Assembly (NCBI GenBank): GCA_029224185.1 | Contig: JANZKI010000090.1 | Location: 62,001 to 126,000, forward strand | Length of the DNA stretch: 64,000 bases | Reading direction: 5' to 3' | From: Karalla daura | Lineage: Eukaryota > Chordata > Actinopteri > Chaetodontiformes > Leiognathidae | In this document: positions 24,338 to 38,222 of the stretch, piece by piece | How positions within the stretch are numbered: position 1 is the first letter of the stretch | How the letters are laid out: the number at the start of each line of letters is the position of its first letter | Notes under the pieces: generated by a model | Databases searched by the model: none | Told to the model about the DNA's origin: nothing | The model's input: only the letters and a program-made list of their open reading frames with translations | Translations under genes and position numbers: made by a program

Positions 24338-26448
24338 TAGATATTAACCCTCGCCGAAAGTGAAAAAAACGACCACCCCGGACCTGTCGTTTTTGCCGAG
24401 ATCCCGACCCCGAGCGAGCGACGATTTGGGGTGTGAGCCGCCTCCGGGGTGGCCCACGCTCACTGGAAAAAGCAATCCCGAGGCCGGATTTGATCCTGGA
24501 GCTGAGATATTAACCCTCGCCGAAAGTGAAAAAAACGACCACCCCGGACCTGTCGTTTTGGCCGAGATCCCGACCCCGAGCGAGCGACGATTTGGGGTGT
24601 GAGCCGCCTCCGGGGTGGCCCACGCTCACTGGAAAAAGCAATCCCGAGGCCGGATTTGATCTTGCAGCTGAGATATTAAAGCTCGCCGAAAGTGAAAAAA
24701 ACGACCACCCCGGACCTGTCGTTTTGGCCGAGATCCCGACCCCGAGCGAGCGACGATTTGGGGTGTGAGCCGCCTCCGGGGTGGCCCACGCTCACTGGAA
24801 AAAGCAATCCCGAGGCCGGATTTGATCCTGGAGCTGAGATATTAACCCTCGCCGAAAGTGAAAAAAACGACCACCCCGGACCTGTCGTTTTTGCCGAGAT
24901 CCCGACCCCGAGCGAGCGACGATTTGGGGTGTGAGCCGCCTCCGGGGTGGCCCACGCTCACTGGAAAAAGCAATCCCGAGGCCGGATTTGATCCTGGAGC
25001 TGAGATATTAACCCTCGCCGAAAGTGAAAAAAACGACCACCCCGGACCTGTCGTTTTTGCCGAGATCCCGACCCCGAGCGAGCGACGATTTGGGGTGTGA
25101 GCCGCCTCCGGGGTGGCCCACGCTCACTGGAAAAAGCAATCCCGAGGCCGGATTTGATCCTGGAGCTGAGATATTAAAGCTCGCCGAAAGTGAAAAAAAC
25201 GACCACCCCGGACCTGTCGTTTTGGCCGAGATCCCGACCCCGAGCGAGCGAGCCTAAACCCACCATTTGGGGTGTGAGCCGCCTCCGGGGTGGCCCACGC
25301 TCACTGGAAAAAGCAATCCCGAGGCCGGATTTGATCCTGGAGCTGAGATATTAACCCTCGCCGAAAGTGAAAAAAACGACCACCCCGGACCTGTCGTTTT
25401 TGCCGAGATCCCGACCCCGAGCGAGCGACGATTTGGGGTGTGAGCCGCCTCCGGGGTGGCCCACGCTCACTGGAAAAAGCAATCCCGAGGCCGGATTTGA
25501 TCCTGGAGCTGAGATATTAAAGCTCGCCGAAAGTGAAAAAAACGACCACCCCGGACCTGTCGTTTTGGCCGAGATCCCGACCCCGAGCGAGCGACGATTT
25601 GGGGTGTGAGCCGCCTCCGGGGTGGCCCACGCTCACTGGAAAAAGCAATCCCGAGGCCGGATTTGATCCTGGAGCTGAGATATTAACCCTCGCCGAAAGT
25701 GAAAAAAACGACCACCCCGGACCTGTCGTTTTTGCCGAGATCCCGACCCCGAGCGAGCGACGATTTGGGGTGTGAGCCGCCTCCGGGGTGGCCCACGCTC
25801 ACTGGAAAAAGCAATCCCGAGGCCGGATTTGATCCTGGAGCTGAGATATTAAAGCTCGCCGAAAGTGAAAAAAACGACCACCCCGGACCTGTCGTTTTGG
25901 CCGAGATCCCGACCCCGAGCGAGCGAGCCTAAACCCACCATTTGGGGTGTGAGCCGCCTCCGGGGTGGCCCACGCTCACTGGAAAAAGCAATCCCGAGGC
26001 CGGATTTGATCCTGGAGCTGAGATATTAACCCTCGCCGAAAGTGAAAAAAACGACCACCCCGGACCTGTCGTTTTTGCCGAGATCCCGACCCCGAGCGAG
26101 CGACGATTTGGGGTGTGAGCCGCCTCCGGGGTGGCCCACGCTCACTGGAAAAAGCAATCCCGAGGCCGGATTTGATCCTGGAGCTGAGATATTAAAGCTC
26201 GCCGAAAGTGAAAAAAACGACCACCCCGGACCTGTCGTTTTGGCCGAGATCCCGACCCCGAGCGAGCGAGCCCAAACCCACCATTTGGGGTGTGAGCCGC
26301 CTCCGGGGTGGCCCACGCTCACTGGAAAAAGCAATCCCGAGGCCGGATTTGATCCTGGAGCTGAGATATTAAAGCTCGCCGAAAGTGAAAAAAACGACCA
26401 CCCCGGACCTGTCGTTTTGGCCGAGATCCCGACCCCGAGCGAGCGACG

Positions 26449-29394
26449 ATTTGGGGTGTGAGCCGCCTCCGGGGTGGCCCACGCTCACTGGAAAAAGCAA
26501 TCCCGAGGCCGGATTTGATCCTGGAGCTGAGATATTAACCCTCGCCGAAAGTGAAAAAAACGACCACCCCGGACCTGTCGTTTTTGCCGAGATCCCGACC
26601 CCGAGCGAGCGACGATTTGGGGTGTGAGCCGCCTCCGGGGTGGCCCACGCTCACTGGAAAAAGCAATCCCGAGGCCGGATTTGATCCTGGAGCTGAGATA
26701 TTAAAGCTCGCCGAAAGTGAAAAAAACGACCACCCCGGACCTGTCGTTTTGGCCGAGATCCCGACCCCGAGCGAGCGAGCCCAAACCCACCATTTGGGGT
26801 GTGAGCCGCCTCCGGGGTGGCCCACGCTCACTGGAAAAAGCAATCCCGAGGCCGGATTTGATCCTGGAGCTGAGATATTAAAGCTCGCCGAAAGTGAAAA
26901 AAACGACCACCCCGGACCTGTCGTTTTGGCCGAGATCCCGACCCCGAGCGAGCGACGATTTGGGGTGTGAGCCGCCTCCGGGGTGGCCCACGCTCACTGG
27001 AAAAAGCAATCCCGAGGCCGGATTTGATCTTGCAGCTGAGATATTAAAGCTCGCCGAAAGTGAAAAAAACGACCACCCCGGACCTGTCGTTTTGGCCGAG
27101 ATCCCGACCCCGAGCGAGCGACGATTTGGGGTGTGAGCCGCCTCCGGGGTGGCCCACGCTCACTGGAAAAAGCAATCCCGAGGCCGGATTTGATCCTGGA
27201 GCTTAGATATTAACCCTCGCCGAAAGTGAAAAAAACGACCACCCCGGACCTGTCGTTTTTGCCGAGATCCCGACCCCGAGCGAGCGACGATTTGGGGTGT
27301 GAGCCGCCTCCGGGGTGGCCCACGCTCACTGGAAAAAGCAATCCCGAGGCCGGATTTGATCCTGGAGCTGAGATATTAACCCTCGCCGAAAGTGAAAAAA
27401 ACGACCACCCCGGACCTGTCGTTTTGGCCGAGATCCCGACCCCGAGCGAGCGACGATTTGGGGTGTGAGCCGCCTCCGGGGTGGCCCACGCTCACTGGAA
27501 AAAGCAATCCCGAGGCCGGATTTGATCTTGCAGCTGAGATATTAAAGCTCGCCGAAAGTGAAAAAAACGACCACCCCGGACCTGTCGTTTTGGCCGAGAT
27601 CCCGACCCCGAGCGAGCGACGATTTGGGGTGTGAGCCGCCTCCGGGGTGGCCCACGCTCACTGGAAAAAGCAATCCCGAGGCCGGATTTGATCCTGGAGC
27701 TGAGATATTAACCCTCGCCGAAAGTGAAAAAAACGACCACCCCGGACCTGTCGTTTTTGCCGAGATCCCGACCCCGAGCGAGCGACGATTTGGGGTGTGA
27801 GCCGCCTCCGGGGTGGCCCACGCTCACTGGAAAAAGCAATCCCGAGGCCGGATTTGATCCTGGAGCTGAGATATTAACCCTCGCCGAAAGTGAAAAAAAC
27901 GACCACCCCGGACCTGTCGTTTTTGCCGAGATCCCGACCCCGAGCGAGCGACGATTTGGGGTGTGAGCCGCCTCCGGGGTGGCCCACGCTCACTGGAAAA
28001 AGCAATCCCGAGGCCGGATTTGATCCTGGAGCTGAGATATTAAAGCTCGCCGAAAGTGAAAAAAACGACCACCCCGGACCTGTCGTTTTGGCCGAGATCC
28101 CGACCCCGAGCGAGCGAGCCTAAACCCACCATTTGGGGTGTGAGCCGCCTCCGGGGTGGCCCACGCTCACTGGAAAAAGCAATCCCGAGGCCGGATTTGA
28201 TCCTGGAGCTGAGATATTAACCCTCGCCGAAAGTGAAAAAAACGACCACCCCGGACCTGTCGTTTTTGCCGAGATCCCGACCCCGAGCGAGCGACGATTT
28301 GGGGTGTGAGCCGCCTCCGGGGTGGCCCACGCTCACTGGAAAAAGCAATCCCGAGGCCGGATTTGATCCTGGAGCTGAGATATTAAAGCTCGCCGAAAGT
28401 GAAAAAAACGACCACCCCGGACCTGTCGTTTTGGCCGAGATCCCGACCCCGAGCGAGCGACGATTTGGGGTGTGAGCCGCCTCCGGGGTGGCCCACGCTC
28501 ACTGGAAAAAGCAATCCCGAGGCCGGATTTGATCCTGGAGCTGAGATATTAACCCTCGCCGAAAGTGAAAAAAACGACCACCCCGGACCTGTCGTTTTTG
28601 CCGAGATCCCGACCCCGAGCGAGCGACGATTTGGGGTGTGAGCCGCCTCCGGGGTGGCCCACGCTCACTGGAAAAAGCAATCCCGAGGCCGGATTTGATC
28701 CTGGAGCTGAGATATTAAAGCTCGCCGAAAGTGAAAAAAACGACCACCCCGGACCTGTCGTTTTGGCCGAGATCCCGACCCCGAGCGAGCGAGCCTAAAC
28801 CCACCATTTGGGGTGTGAGCCGCCTCCGGGGTGGCCCACGCTCACTGGAAAAAGCAATCCCGAGGCCGGATTTGATCCTGGAGCTGAGATATTAACCCTC
28901 GCCGAAAGTGAAAAAAACGACCACCCCGGACCTGTCGTTTTTGCCGAGATCCCGACCCCGAGCGAGCGACGATTTGGGGTGTGAGCCGCCTCCGGGGTGG
29001 CCCACGCTCACTGGAAAAAGCAATCCCGAGGCCGGATTTGATCCTGGAGCTGAGATATTAAAGCTCGCCGAAAGTGAAAAAAACGACCACCCCGGACCTG
29101 TCGTTTTGGCCGAGATCCCGACCCCGAGCGAGCGAGCCCAAACCCACCATTTGGGGTGTGAGCCGCCTCCGGGGTGGCCCACGCTCACTGGAAAAAGCAA
29201 TCCCGAGGCCGGATTTGATCTTGCAGCTGAGATATTAAAGCTCGCCGAAAGTGAAAAAAACGACCACCCCGGACCTGTCGTTTTGGCCGAGATCCCGACC
29301 CCGAGCGAGCGACGATTTGGGGTGTGAGCCGCCTCCGGGGTGGCCCACGCTCACTGGAAAAAGCAATCCCGAGGCCGGATTTGATCCTGGAGCT
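26449..29394. repeat. Second copy of the 21392-24337 segment
   Basis: It follows the same order of short and long units and the same GATCTTGCAG and TTAACCC markers. It is the third member of a 2.2 to 2.9-kb family of modules spanning about 21.4-29.4 kb. Confidence 0.75.
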
Positions 29395-32300
29395 GAGATA
29401 TTAACCCTCGCCGAAAGTGAAAAAAACGACCACCCCGGACCTGTCGTTTTTGCCGAGATCCCGACCCCGAGCGAGCGACGATTTGGGGTGTGAGCCGCCT
29501 CCGGGGTGGCCCACGCTCACTGGAAAAAGCAATCCCGAGGCCGGATTTGATCCTGGAGCTGAGATATTAACCCTCGCCGAAAGTGAAAAAAACGACCACC
29601 CCGGACCTGTCGTTTTTGCCGAGATCCCGACCCCGAGCGAGCGACGATTTGGGGTGTGAGCCGCCTCCGGGGTGGCCCACGCTCACTGGAAAAAGCAATC
29701 CCGAGGCCGGATTTGATCCTGGAGCTGAGATATTAAAGCTCGCCGAAAGTGAAAAAAACGACCACCCCGGACCTGTCGTTTTGGCCGAGATCCCGACCCC
29801 GAGCGAGCGAGCCTAAACCCACCATTTGGGGTGTGAGCCGCCTCCGGGGTGGCCCACGCTCACTGGAAAAAGCAATCCCGAGGCCGGATTTGATCCTGGA
29901 GCTGAGATATTAACCCTCGCCGAAAGTGAAAAAAACGACCACCCCGGACCTGTCGTTTTTGCCAAGATCCCGACCCCGAGCGAGCGACGATTTGGGGTGT
30001 GAGCCGCCTCCGGGGTGGCCCACGCTCACTGGAAAAAGCAATCCCGAGGCCGGATTTGATCCTGGAGCTGAGATATTAAAGCTCGCCGAAAGTGAAAAAA
30101 ACGACCACCCCGGACCTGTCGTTTTGGCCGAGATCCCGACCCCGAGCGAGCGAGCCCAAACCCACCATTTGGGGTGTGAGCCGCCTCCGGGGTGGCCCAC
30201 GCTCACTGGAAAAAGCAATCCCGAGGCCGGATTTGATCCTGGAGCTGAGATATTAAAGCTCGCCGAAAGTGAAAAAAACGACCACCCCGGACCTGTCGTT
30301 TTGGCCGAGATCCCGACCCCGAGCGAGCGACGATTTGGGGTGTGAGCCGCCTCCGGGGTGGCCCACGCTCACTGGAAAAAGCAATCCCGAGGCCGGATTT
30401 GATCTTGCAGCTGAGATATTAAAGCTCGCCGAAAGTGAAAAAAACGACCACCCCGGACCTGTCGTTTTGGCCGAGATCCCGACCCCGAGCGAGCGACGAT
30501 TTGGGGTGTGAGCCGCCTCCGGGGTGGCCCACGCTCACTGGAAAAAGCAATCCCGAGGCCGGATTTGATCCTGGAGCTTAGATATTAACCCTCGCCGAAA
30601 GTGAAAAAAACGACCACCCCGGACCTGTCGTTTTTGCCGAGATCCCGACCCCGAGCGAGCGACGATTTGGGGTGTGAGCCGCCTCCGGGGTGGCCCACGC
30701 TCACTGGAAAAAGCAATCCCGAGGCCGGATTTGATCCTGGAGCTGAGATATTAACCCTCGCCGAAAGTGAAAAAAACGACCACCCCAGACCTGTCGTTTT
30801 GGCCGAGATCCCGACCCCGAGCGAGCGACGATTTGGGGTGTGAGCCGCCTCCGGGGTGGCCCACGCTCACTGGAAAAAGCAATCCCGAGGCCGGATTTGA
30901 TCCTGGAGCTGAGATATTAAAGCTCGCCGAAAGTGAAAAAAACGACCACCCCGGACCTGTCGTTTTGGCCGAGATCCCGACCCCGAGCGAGCGAGCCCAA
31001 ACCCACCATTTGGGGTGTGAGCCGCCTCCGGGGTGGCCCACGCTCACTGGAAAAAGCAATCCCGAGGCCGGATTTGATCCTGGAGCTGAGATATTAAAGC
31101 TCGCCGAAAGTGAAAAAAACGACCACCCCGGACCTGTCGTTTTGGCCGAGATCCCGACCCCGAGCGAGCGACGATTTGGGGTGTGAGCCGCCTCCGGGGT
31201 GGCCCACGCTCACTGGAAAAAGCAATCCCGAGGCCGGATTTGATCTTGCAGCTGAGATATTAAAGCTCGCCGAAAGTGAAAAAAACGACCACCCCGGACC
31301 TGTCGTTTTGGCCGAGATCCCGACCCCGAGCGAGCGACGATTTGGGGTGTGAGCCGCCTCCGGGGTGGCCCACGCTCACTGGAAAAAGCAATCCCGAGGC
31401 CGGATTTGATCCTGGAGCTTAGATATTAACCCTCGCCGAAAGTGAAAAAAACGACCACCCCGGACCTGTCGTTTTTGCCGAGATCCCGACCCCGAGCGAG
31501 CGACGATTTGGGGTGTGAGCCGCCTCCGGGGTGGCCCACGCTCACTGGAAAAAGCAATCCCGAGGCCGGATTTGATCCTGGAGCTGAGATATTAACCCTC
31601 GCCGAAAGTGAAAAAAACGACCACCCCGGACCTGTCGTTTTGGCCGAGATCCCGACCCCGAGCGAGCGACGATTTGGGGTGTGAGCCGCCTCCGGGGTGG
31701 CCCACGCTCACTGGAAAAAGCAATCCCGAGGCCGGATTTGATCTTGCAGCTGAGATATTAAAGCTCGCCGAAAGTGAAAAAAACGACCACCCCGGACCTG
31801 TCGTTTTGGCCGAGATCCCGACCCCGAGCGAGCGACGATTTGGGGTGTGAGCCGCCTCCGGGGTGGCCCACGCTCACTGGAAAAAGCAATCCCGAGGCCG
31901 GATTTGATCCTGGAGCTGAGATATTAACCCTCGCCGAAAGTGAAAAAAACGACCACCCCGGACCTGTCGTTTTTGCCGAGATCCCGACCCCGAGCGAGCG
32001 ACGATTTGGGGTGTGAGCCGCCTCCGGGGTGGCCCACGCTCACTGGAAAAAGCAATCCCGAGGCCGGATTTGATCCTGGAGCTGAGATATTAACCCTCGC
32101 CGAAAGTGAAAAAAACGACCACCCCGGACCTGTCGTTTTTGCCGAGATCCCGACCCCGAGCGAGCGACGATTTGGGGTGTGAGCCGCCTCCGGGGTGGCC
32201 CACGCTCACTGGAAAAAGCAATCCCGAGGCCGGATTTGATCCTGGAGCTGAGATATTAAAGCTCGCCGAAAGTGAAAAAAACGACCACCCCGGACCTGTC

Positions 32301-32966
32301 GTTTTGGCCGAGATCCCGACCCCGAGCGAGCGAGCCCAAACCCACCATTTGGGGTGTGAGCCGCCTCCGGGGTGGCCCACGCTCACTGGAAAAAGCAATC
32401 CCGAGGCCGGATTTGATCCTGGAGCTGAGATATTAAAGCTCGCCGAAAGTGAAAAAAACGACCACCCCGGACCTGTCGTTTTGGCCGAGATCCCGACCCC
32501 GAGCGAGCGACGATTTGGGGTGTGAGCCGCCTCCGGGGTGGCCCACGCTCACTGGAAAAAGCAATCCCGAGGCCGGATTTGATCTTGCAGCTGAGATATT
32601 AAAGCTCGCCGAAAGTGAAAAAAACGACCACCCCGGACCTGTCGTTTTGGCCGAGATCCCGACCCCGAGCGAGCGACGATTTGGGGTGTGAGCCGCCTCT
32701 GGGGTGGCCCACGCTCACTGGAAAAAGCAATCCCGAGGCCGGATTTGATCCTGGAGCTGAGATATTAAAGCTCACCGAAAGTGAAAAAAACGACCACCCC
32801 GGACCTGTCGTTTTGGCCGAGATCCCGACCCCGAGCGAGCGACGATTTGGGGTGTGAGCCGCCTCCGGGGTGGCCCACGCTCACTGGAAAAAGCAATCCC
32901 GAGGCCGGATTTGATCCTGGAGCTGAGATATTAAAGCTCGCCGAAAGTGAAAAAAACGACCACCCC
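28434..32966. repeat. 4.5-kb segment copied 7,436 bp to the right (copy 1)
   Basis: It matches 35870-40402. The offset equals 44 units, 12 of them long. The right copy has three changes absent here: A at 36989 (GATCATGG), G at 39670 (CCGGGTTT) and A at 40080 (GTCATT). The left boundary is a TTTTGG versus TTTTTG difference at 28433. Confidence 0.82.
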
Positions 32967-35900
32967 GGACCTGTCGTTTTGGCCAAGATCCCGACCCCGA
33001 GCGAGCGAGCCTAAACCCACCATTTGGGGTGTGAGCCGCCTCCGGGGTGGCCCACGCTCACTGGAAAAAGCAATCCCGAGGCCGGATTTGATCCTGGAGC
33101 TGAGATATTAACCCTCGCCGAAAGTGAAAAAAACGACCACCCCGGACCTGTCGTTTTTGCCGAGATCCCGACCCCGAGCGAGCGACGATTTGGGGTGTGA
33201 GCCGCCTCCGGGGTGGCCCACGCTCACTGGAAAAAGCAATCCCGAGGCCGGATTTGATCCTGGAGCTGAGATATTAAAGCTCGCCGAAAGTGAAAAAAAC
33301 GACCACCCCGGACCTGTCGTTTTGGCCGAGATCCCGACCCCGAGCGAGCGAGCCTAAACCCACCATTTGGGGTGTGAGCCGCCTCCGGGGTGGCCCACGC
33401 TCACTGGAAAAAGCAATCCCGAGGCCGGATTTGATCCTGGAGCTGAGATATTAACCCTCGCCGAAAGTGAAAAAAACGACCACCCCGGACCTGTCGTTTT
33501 TGCCGAGATCCCGACCCCGAGCGAGCGACGATTTGGGGTGTGAGCCGCCTCCGGGGTGGCCCACGCTCACTGGAAAAAGCAATCCCGAGGCCGGATTTGA
33601 TCCTGGAGCTGAGATATTAAAGCTCGCCGAAAGTGAAAAAAACGACCACCCCGGACCTGTCGTTTTGGCCGAGATCCCGACCCCGAGCGAGCGACGATTT
33701 GGGGTGTGAGCCGCCTCCGGGGTGGCCCACGCTCACTGGAAAAAGCAATCCCGAGGCCGGATTTGATCCTGGAGCTGAGATATTAACCCTCGCCGAAAGT
33801 GAAAAAAACGACCACCCCGGACCTGTCGTTTTTGCCGAGATCCCGACCCCGAGCGAGCGACGATTTGGGGTGTGAGCCGCCTCCGGGGTGGCCCACGCTC
33901 ACTGGAAAAAGCAATCCCGAGGCCGGATTTGATCCTGGAGCTGAGATATTAAAGCTCGCCGAAAGTGAAAAAAACGACCACCCCGGACCTGTCGTTTTGG
34001 CCGAGATCCCGACCCCGAGCGAGCGAGCCTAAACCCACCATTTGGGGTGTGAGCCGCCTCCGGGGTGGCCCACGCTCACTGGAAAAAGCAATCCCGAGGC
34101 CGGATTTGATCCTGGAGCTGAGATATTAACCCTCGCCGAAAGTGAAAAAAACGACCACCCCGGACCTGTCGTTTTTGCCGAGATCCCGACCCCGAGCGAG
34201 CGACGATTTGGGGTGTGAGCCGCCTCCGGGGTGGCCCACGCTCACTGGAAAAAGCAATCCCGAGGCCGGATTTGATCCTGGAGCTGAGATATTAAAGCTC
34301 GCCGAAAGTGAAAAAAACGACCACCCCGGACCTGTCGTTTTGGCCGAGATCCCGACCCCGAGCGAGCGAGCCCAAACCCACCATTTGGGGTGTGAGCCGC
34401 CTCCGGGGTGGCCCACGCTCACTGGAAAAAGCAATCCCGAGGCCGGATTTGATCTTGCAGCTGAGATATTAAAGCTCGCCGAAAGTGAAAAAAACGACCA
34501 CCCCGGACCTGTCGTTTTGGCCGAGATCCCGACCCCGAGCGAGCGACGATTTGGGGTGTGAGCCGCCTCCGGGGTGGCCCACGCTCACTGGAAAAAGCAA
34601 TCCCGAGGCCGGATTTGATCCTGGAGCTGAGATATTAACCCTCGCCGAAAGTGAAAAAAACGACCACCCCGGACCTGTCGTTTTTGCCGAGATCCCGACC
34701 CCGAGCGAGCGACGATTTGGGGTGTGAGCCGCCTCCGGGGTGGCCCACGCTCACTGGAAAAAGCAATCCCGAGGCCGGATTTGATCATGGAGCTGAGATA
34801 TTAACCCTCGCCGAAAGTGAAAAAAACGACCACCCCGGACCTGTCGTTTTTGCCGAGATCCCGACCCCGAGCGAGCGACGATTTGGGGTGTGAGCCGCCT
34901 CCGGGGTGGCCCACGCTCACTGGAAAAAGCAATCCCGAGGCCGGATTTGATCCTGGAGCTGAGATATTAAAGCTCGCCGAAAGTGAAAAAAACGACCACC
35001 CCGGACCTGTCGTTTTGGCCGAGATCCCGACCCCGAGCGAGCGAGCCTAAACCCACCATTTGGGGTGTGAGCCGCCTCCGGGGTGGCCCACGCTCACTGG
35101 AAAAAGCAATCCCGAGGCCGGATTTGATCCTGGAGCTGAGATATTAACCCTCGCCGAAAGTGAAAAAAACGACCACCCCGGACCTGTCGTTTTTGCCAAG
35201 ATCCCGACCCCGAGCGAGCGACGATTTGGGGTGTGAGCCGCCTCCGGGGTGGCCCACGCTCACTGGAAAAAGCAATCCCGAGGCCGGATTTGATCCTGGA
35301 GCTGAGATATTAAAGCTCGCCGAAAGTGAAAAAAACGACCACCCCGGACCTGTCGTTTTGGCCGAGATCCCGACCCCGAGCGAGCGAGCCCAAACCCACC
35401 ATTTGGGGTGTGAGCCGCCTCCGGGGTGGCCCACGCTCACTGGAAAAAGCAATCCCGAGGCCGGATTTGATCCTGGAGCTGAGATATTAAAGCTCGCCGA
35501 AAGTGAAAAAAACGACCACCCCGGACCTGTCGTTTTGGCCGAGATCCCGACCCCGAGCGAGCGACGATTTGGGGTGTGAGCCGCCTCCGGGGTGGCCCAC
35601 GCTCACTGGAAAAAGCAATCCCGAGGCCGGATTTGATCTTGCAGCTGAGATATTAAAGCTCGCCGAAAGTGAAAAAAACGACCACCCCGGACCTGTCGTT
35701 TTGGCCGAGATCCCGACCCCGAGCGAGCGACGATTTGGGGTGTGAGCCGCCTCCGGGGTGGCCCACGCTCACTGGAAAAAGCAATCCCGAGGCCGGATTT
35801 GATCCTGGAGCTTAGATATTAACCCTCGCCGAAAGTGAAAAAAACGACCACCCCGGACCTGTCGTTTTTGCCGAGATCCCGACCCCGAGCGAGCGACGAT

Positions 35901-36020
35901 TTGGGGTGTGAGCCGCCTCCGGGGTGGCCCACGCTCACTGGAAAAAGCAATCCCGAGGCCGGATTTGATCCTGGAGCTGAGATATTAACCCTCGCCGAAA
36001 GTGAAAAAAACGACCACCCC
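31311..36020. repeat. Second copy of the 16284-20993 segment
   Basis: It differs from the first copy by the C-to-A change at 34787 (GATCATGG), which therefore arose or was introduced after the 15,027-bp copying. The pair parts at 36021 where the first copy has CCCCAGACC. Confidence 0.85.
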
Positions 36021-38222
36021 GGACCTGTCGTTTTTGCCGAGATCCCGACCCCGAGCGAGCGACGATTTGGGGTGTGAGCCGCCTCCGGGGTGGCCCACGC
36101 TCACTGGAAAAAGCAATCCCGAGGCCGGATTTGATCCTGGAGCTGAGATATTAAAGCTCGCCGAAAGTGAAAAAAACGACCACCCCGGACCTGTCGTTTT
36201 GGCCGAGATCCCGACCCCGAGCGAGCGAGCCTAAACCCACCATTTGGGGTGTGAGCCGCCTCCGGGGTGGCCCACGCTCACTGGAAAAAGCAATCCCGAG
36301 GCCGGATTTGATCCTGGAGCTGAGATATTAACCCTCGCCGAAAGTGAAAAAAACGACCACCCCGGACCTGTCGTTTTTGCCGAGATCCCGACCCCGAGCG
36401 AGCGACGATTTGGGGTGTGAGCCGCCTCCGGGGTGGCCCACGCTCACTGGAAAAAGCAATCCCGAGGCCGGATTTGATCCTGGAGCTGAGATATTAAAGC
36501 TCGCCGAAAGTGAAAAAAACGACCACCCCGGACCTGTCGTTTTGGCCGAGATCCCGACCCCGAGCGAGCGAGCCCAAACCCACCATTTGGGGTGTGAGCC
36601 GCCTCCGGGGTGGCCCACGCTCACTGGAAAAAGCAATCCCGAGGCCGGATTTGATCTTGCAGCTGAGATATTAAAGCTCGCCGAAAGTGAAAAAAACGAC
36701 CACCCCGGACCTGTCGTTTTGGCCGAGATCCCGACCCCGAGCGAGCGACGATTTGGGGTGTGAGCCGCCTCCGGGGTGGCCCACGCTCACTGGAAAAAGC
36801 AATCCCGAGGCCGGATTTGATCCTGGAGCTGAGATATTAACCCTCGCCGAAAGTGAAAAAAACGACCACCCCGGACCTGTCGTTTTTGCCGAGATCCCGA
36901 CCCCGAGCGAGCGACGATTTGGGGTGTGAGCCGCCTCCGGGGTGGCCCACGCTCACTGGAAAAAGCAATCCCGAGGCCGGATTTGATCATGGAGCTGAGA
37001 TATTAACCCTCGCCGAAAGTGAAAAAAACGACCACCCCGGACCTGTCGTTTTTGCCGAGATCCCGACCCCGAGCGAGCGACGATTTGGGGTGTGAGCCGC
37101 CTCCGGGGTGGCCCACGCTCACTGGAAAAAGCAATCCCGAGGCCGGATTTGATCCTGGAGCTGAGATATTAAAGCTCGCCGAAAGTGAAAAAAACGACCA
37201 CCCCGGACCTGTCGTTTTGGCCGAGATCCCGACCCCGAGCGAGCGAGCCTAAACCCACCATTTGGGGTGTGAGCCGCCTCCGGGGTGGCCCACGCTCACT
37301 GGAAAAAGCAATCCCGAGGCCGGATTTGATCCTGGAGCTGAGATATTAACCCTCGCCGAAAGTGAAAAAAACGACCACCCCGGACCTGTCGTTTTTGCCA
37401 AGATCCCGACCCCGAGCGAGCGACGATTTGGGGTGTGAGCCGCCTCCGGGGTGGCCCACGCTCACTGGAAAAAGCAATCCCGAGGCCGGATTTGATCCTG
37501 GAGCTGAGATATTAAAGCTCGCCGAAAGTGAAAAAAACGACCACCCCGGACCTGTCGTTTTGGCCGAGATCCCGACCCCGAGCGAGCGAGCCCAAACCCA
37601 CCATTTGGGGTGTGAGCCGCCTCCGGGGTGGCCCACGCTCACTGGAAAAAGCAATCCCGAGGCCGGATTTGATCCTGGAGCTGAGATATTAAAGCTCGCC
37701 GAAAGTGAAAAAAACGACCACCCCGGACCTGTCGTTTTGGCCGAGATCCCGACCCCGAGCGAGCGACGATTTGGGGTGTGAGCCGCCTCCGGGGTGGCCC
37801 ACGCTCACTGGAAAAAGCAATCCCGAGGCCGGATTTGATCTTGCAGCTGAGATATTAAAGCTCGCCGAAAGTGAAAAAAACGACCACCCCGGACCTGTCG
37901 TTTTGGCCGAGATCCCGACCCCGAGCGAGCGACGATTTGGGGTGTGAGCCGCCTCCGGGGTGGCCCACGCTCACTGGAAAAAGCAATCCCGAGGCCGGAT
38001 TTGATCCTGGAGCTTAGATATTAACCCTCGCCGAAAGTGAAAAAAACGACCACCCCGGACCTGTCGTTTTTGCCGAGATCCCGACCCCGAGCGAGCGACG
38101 ATTTGGGGTGTGAGCCGCCTCCGGGGTGGCCCACGCTCACTGGAAAAAGCAATCCCGAGGCCGGATTTGATCCTGGAGCTGAGATATTAACCCTCGCCGA
38201 AAGTGAAAAAAACGACCACCCC
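33668..38222. repeat. Recent tandem duplication of a 2,202-bp, 13-monomer module
   Basis: Bases 33668-36020 and 35870-38222 are the same 13-unit module (9 short, 4 long) side by side. The GATCATGG change occurs at only two places I found in the window, 34787 and 36989, exactly 2,202 bp apart. A mutation confined to these two copies dates the duplication after that mutation and makes this one of the youngest events visible. Confidence 0.9.
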
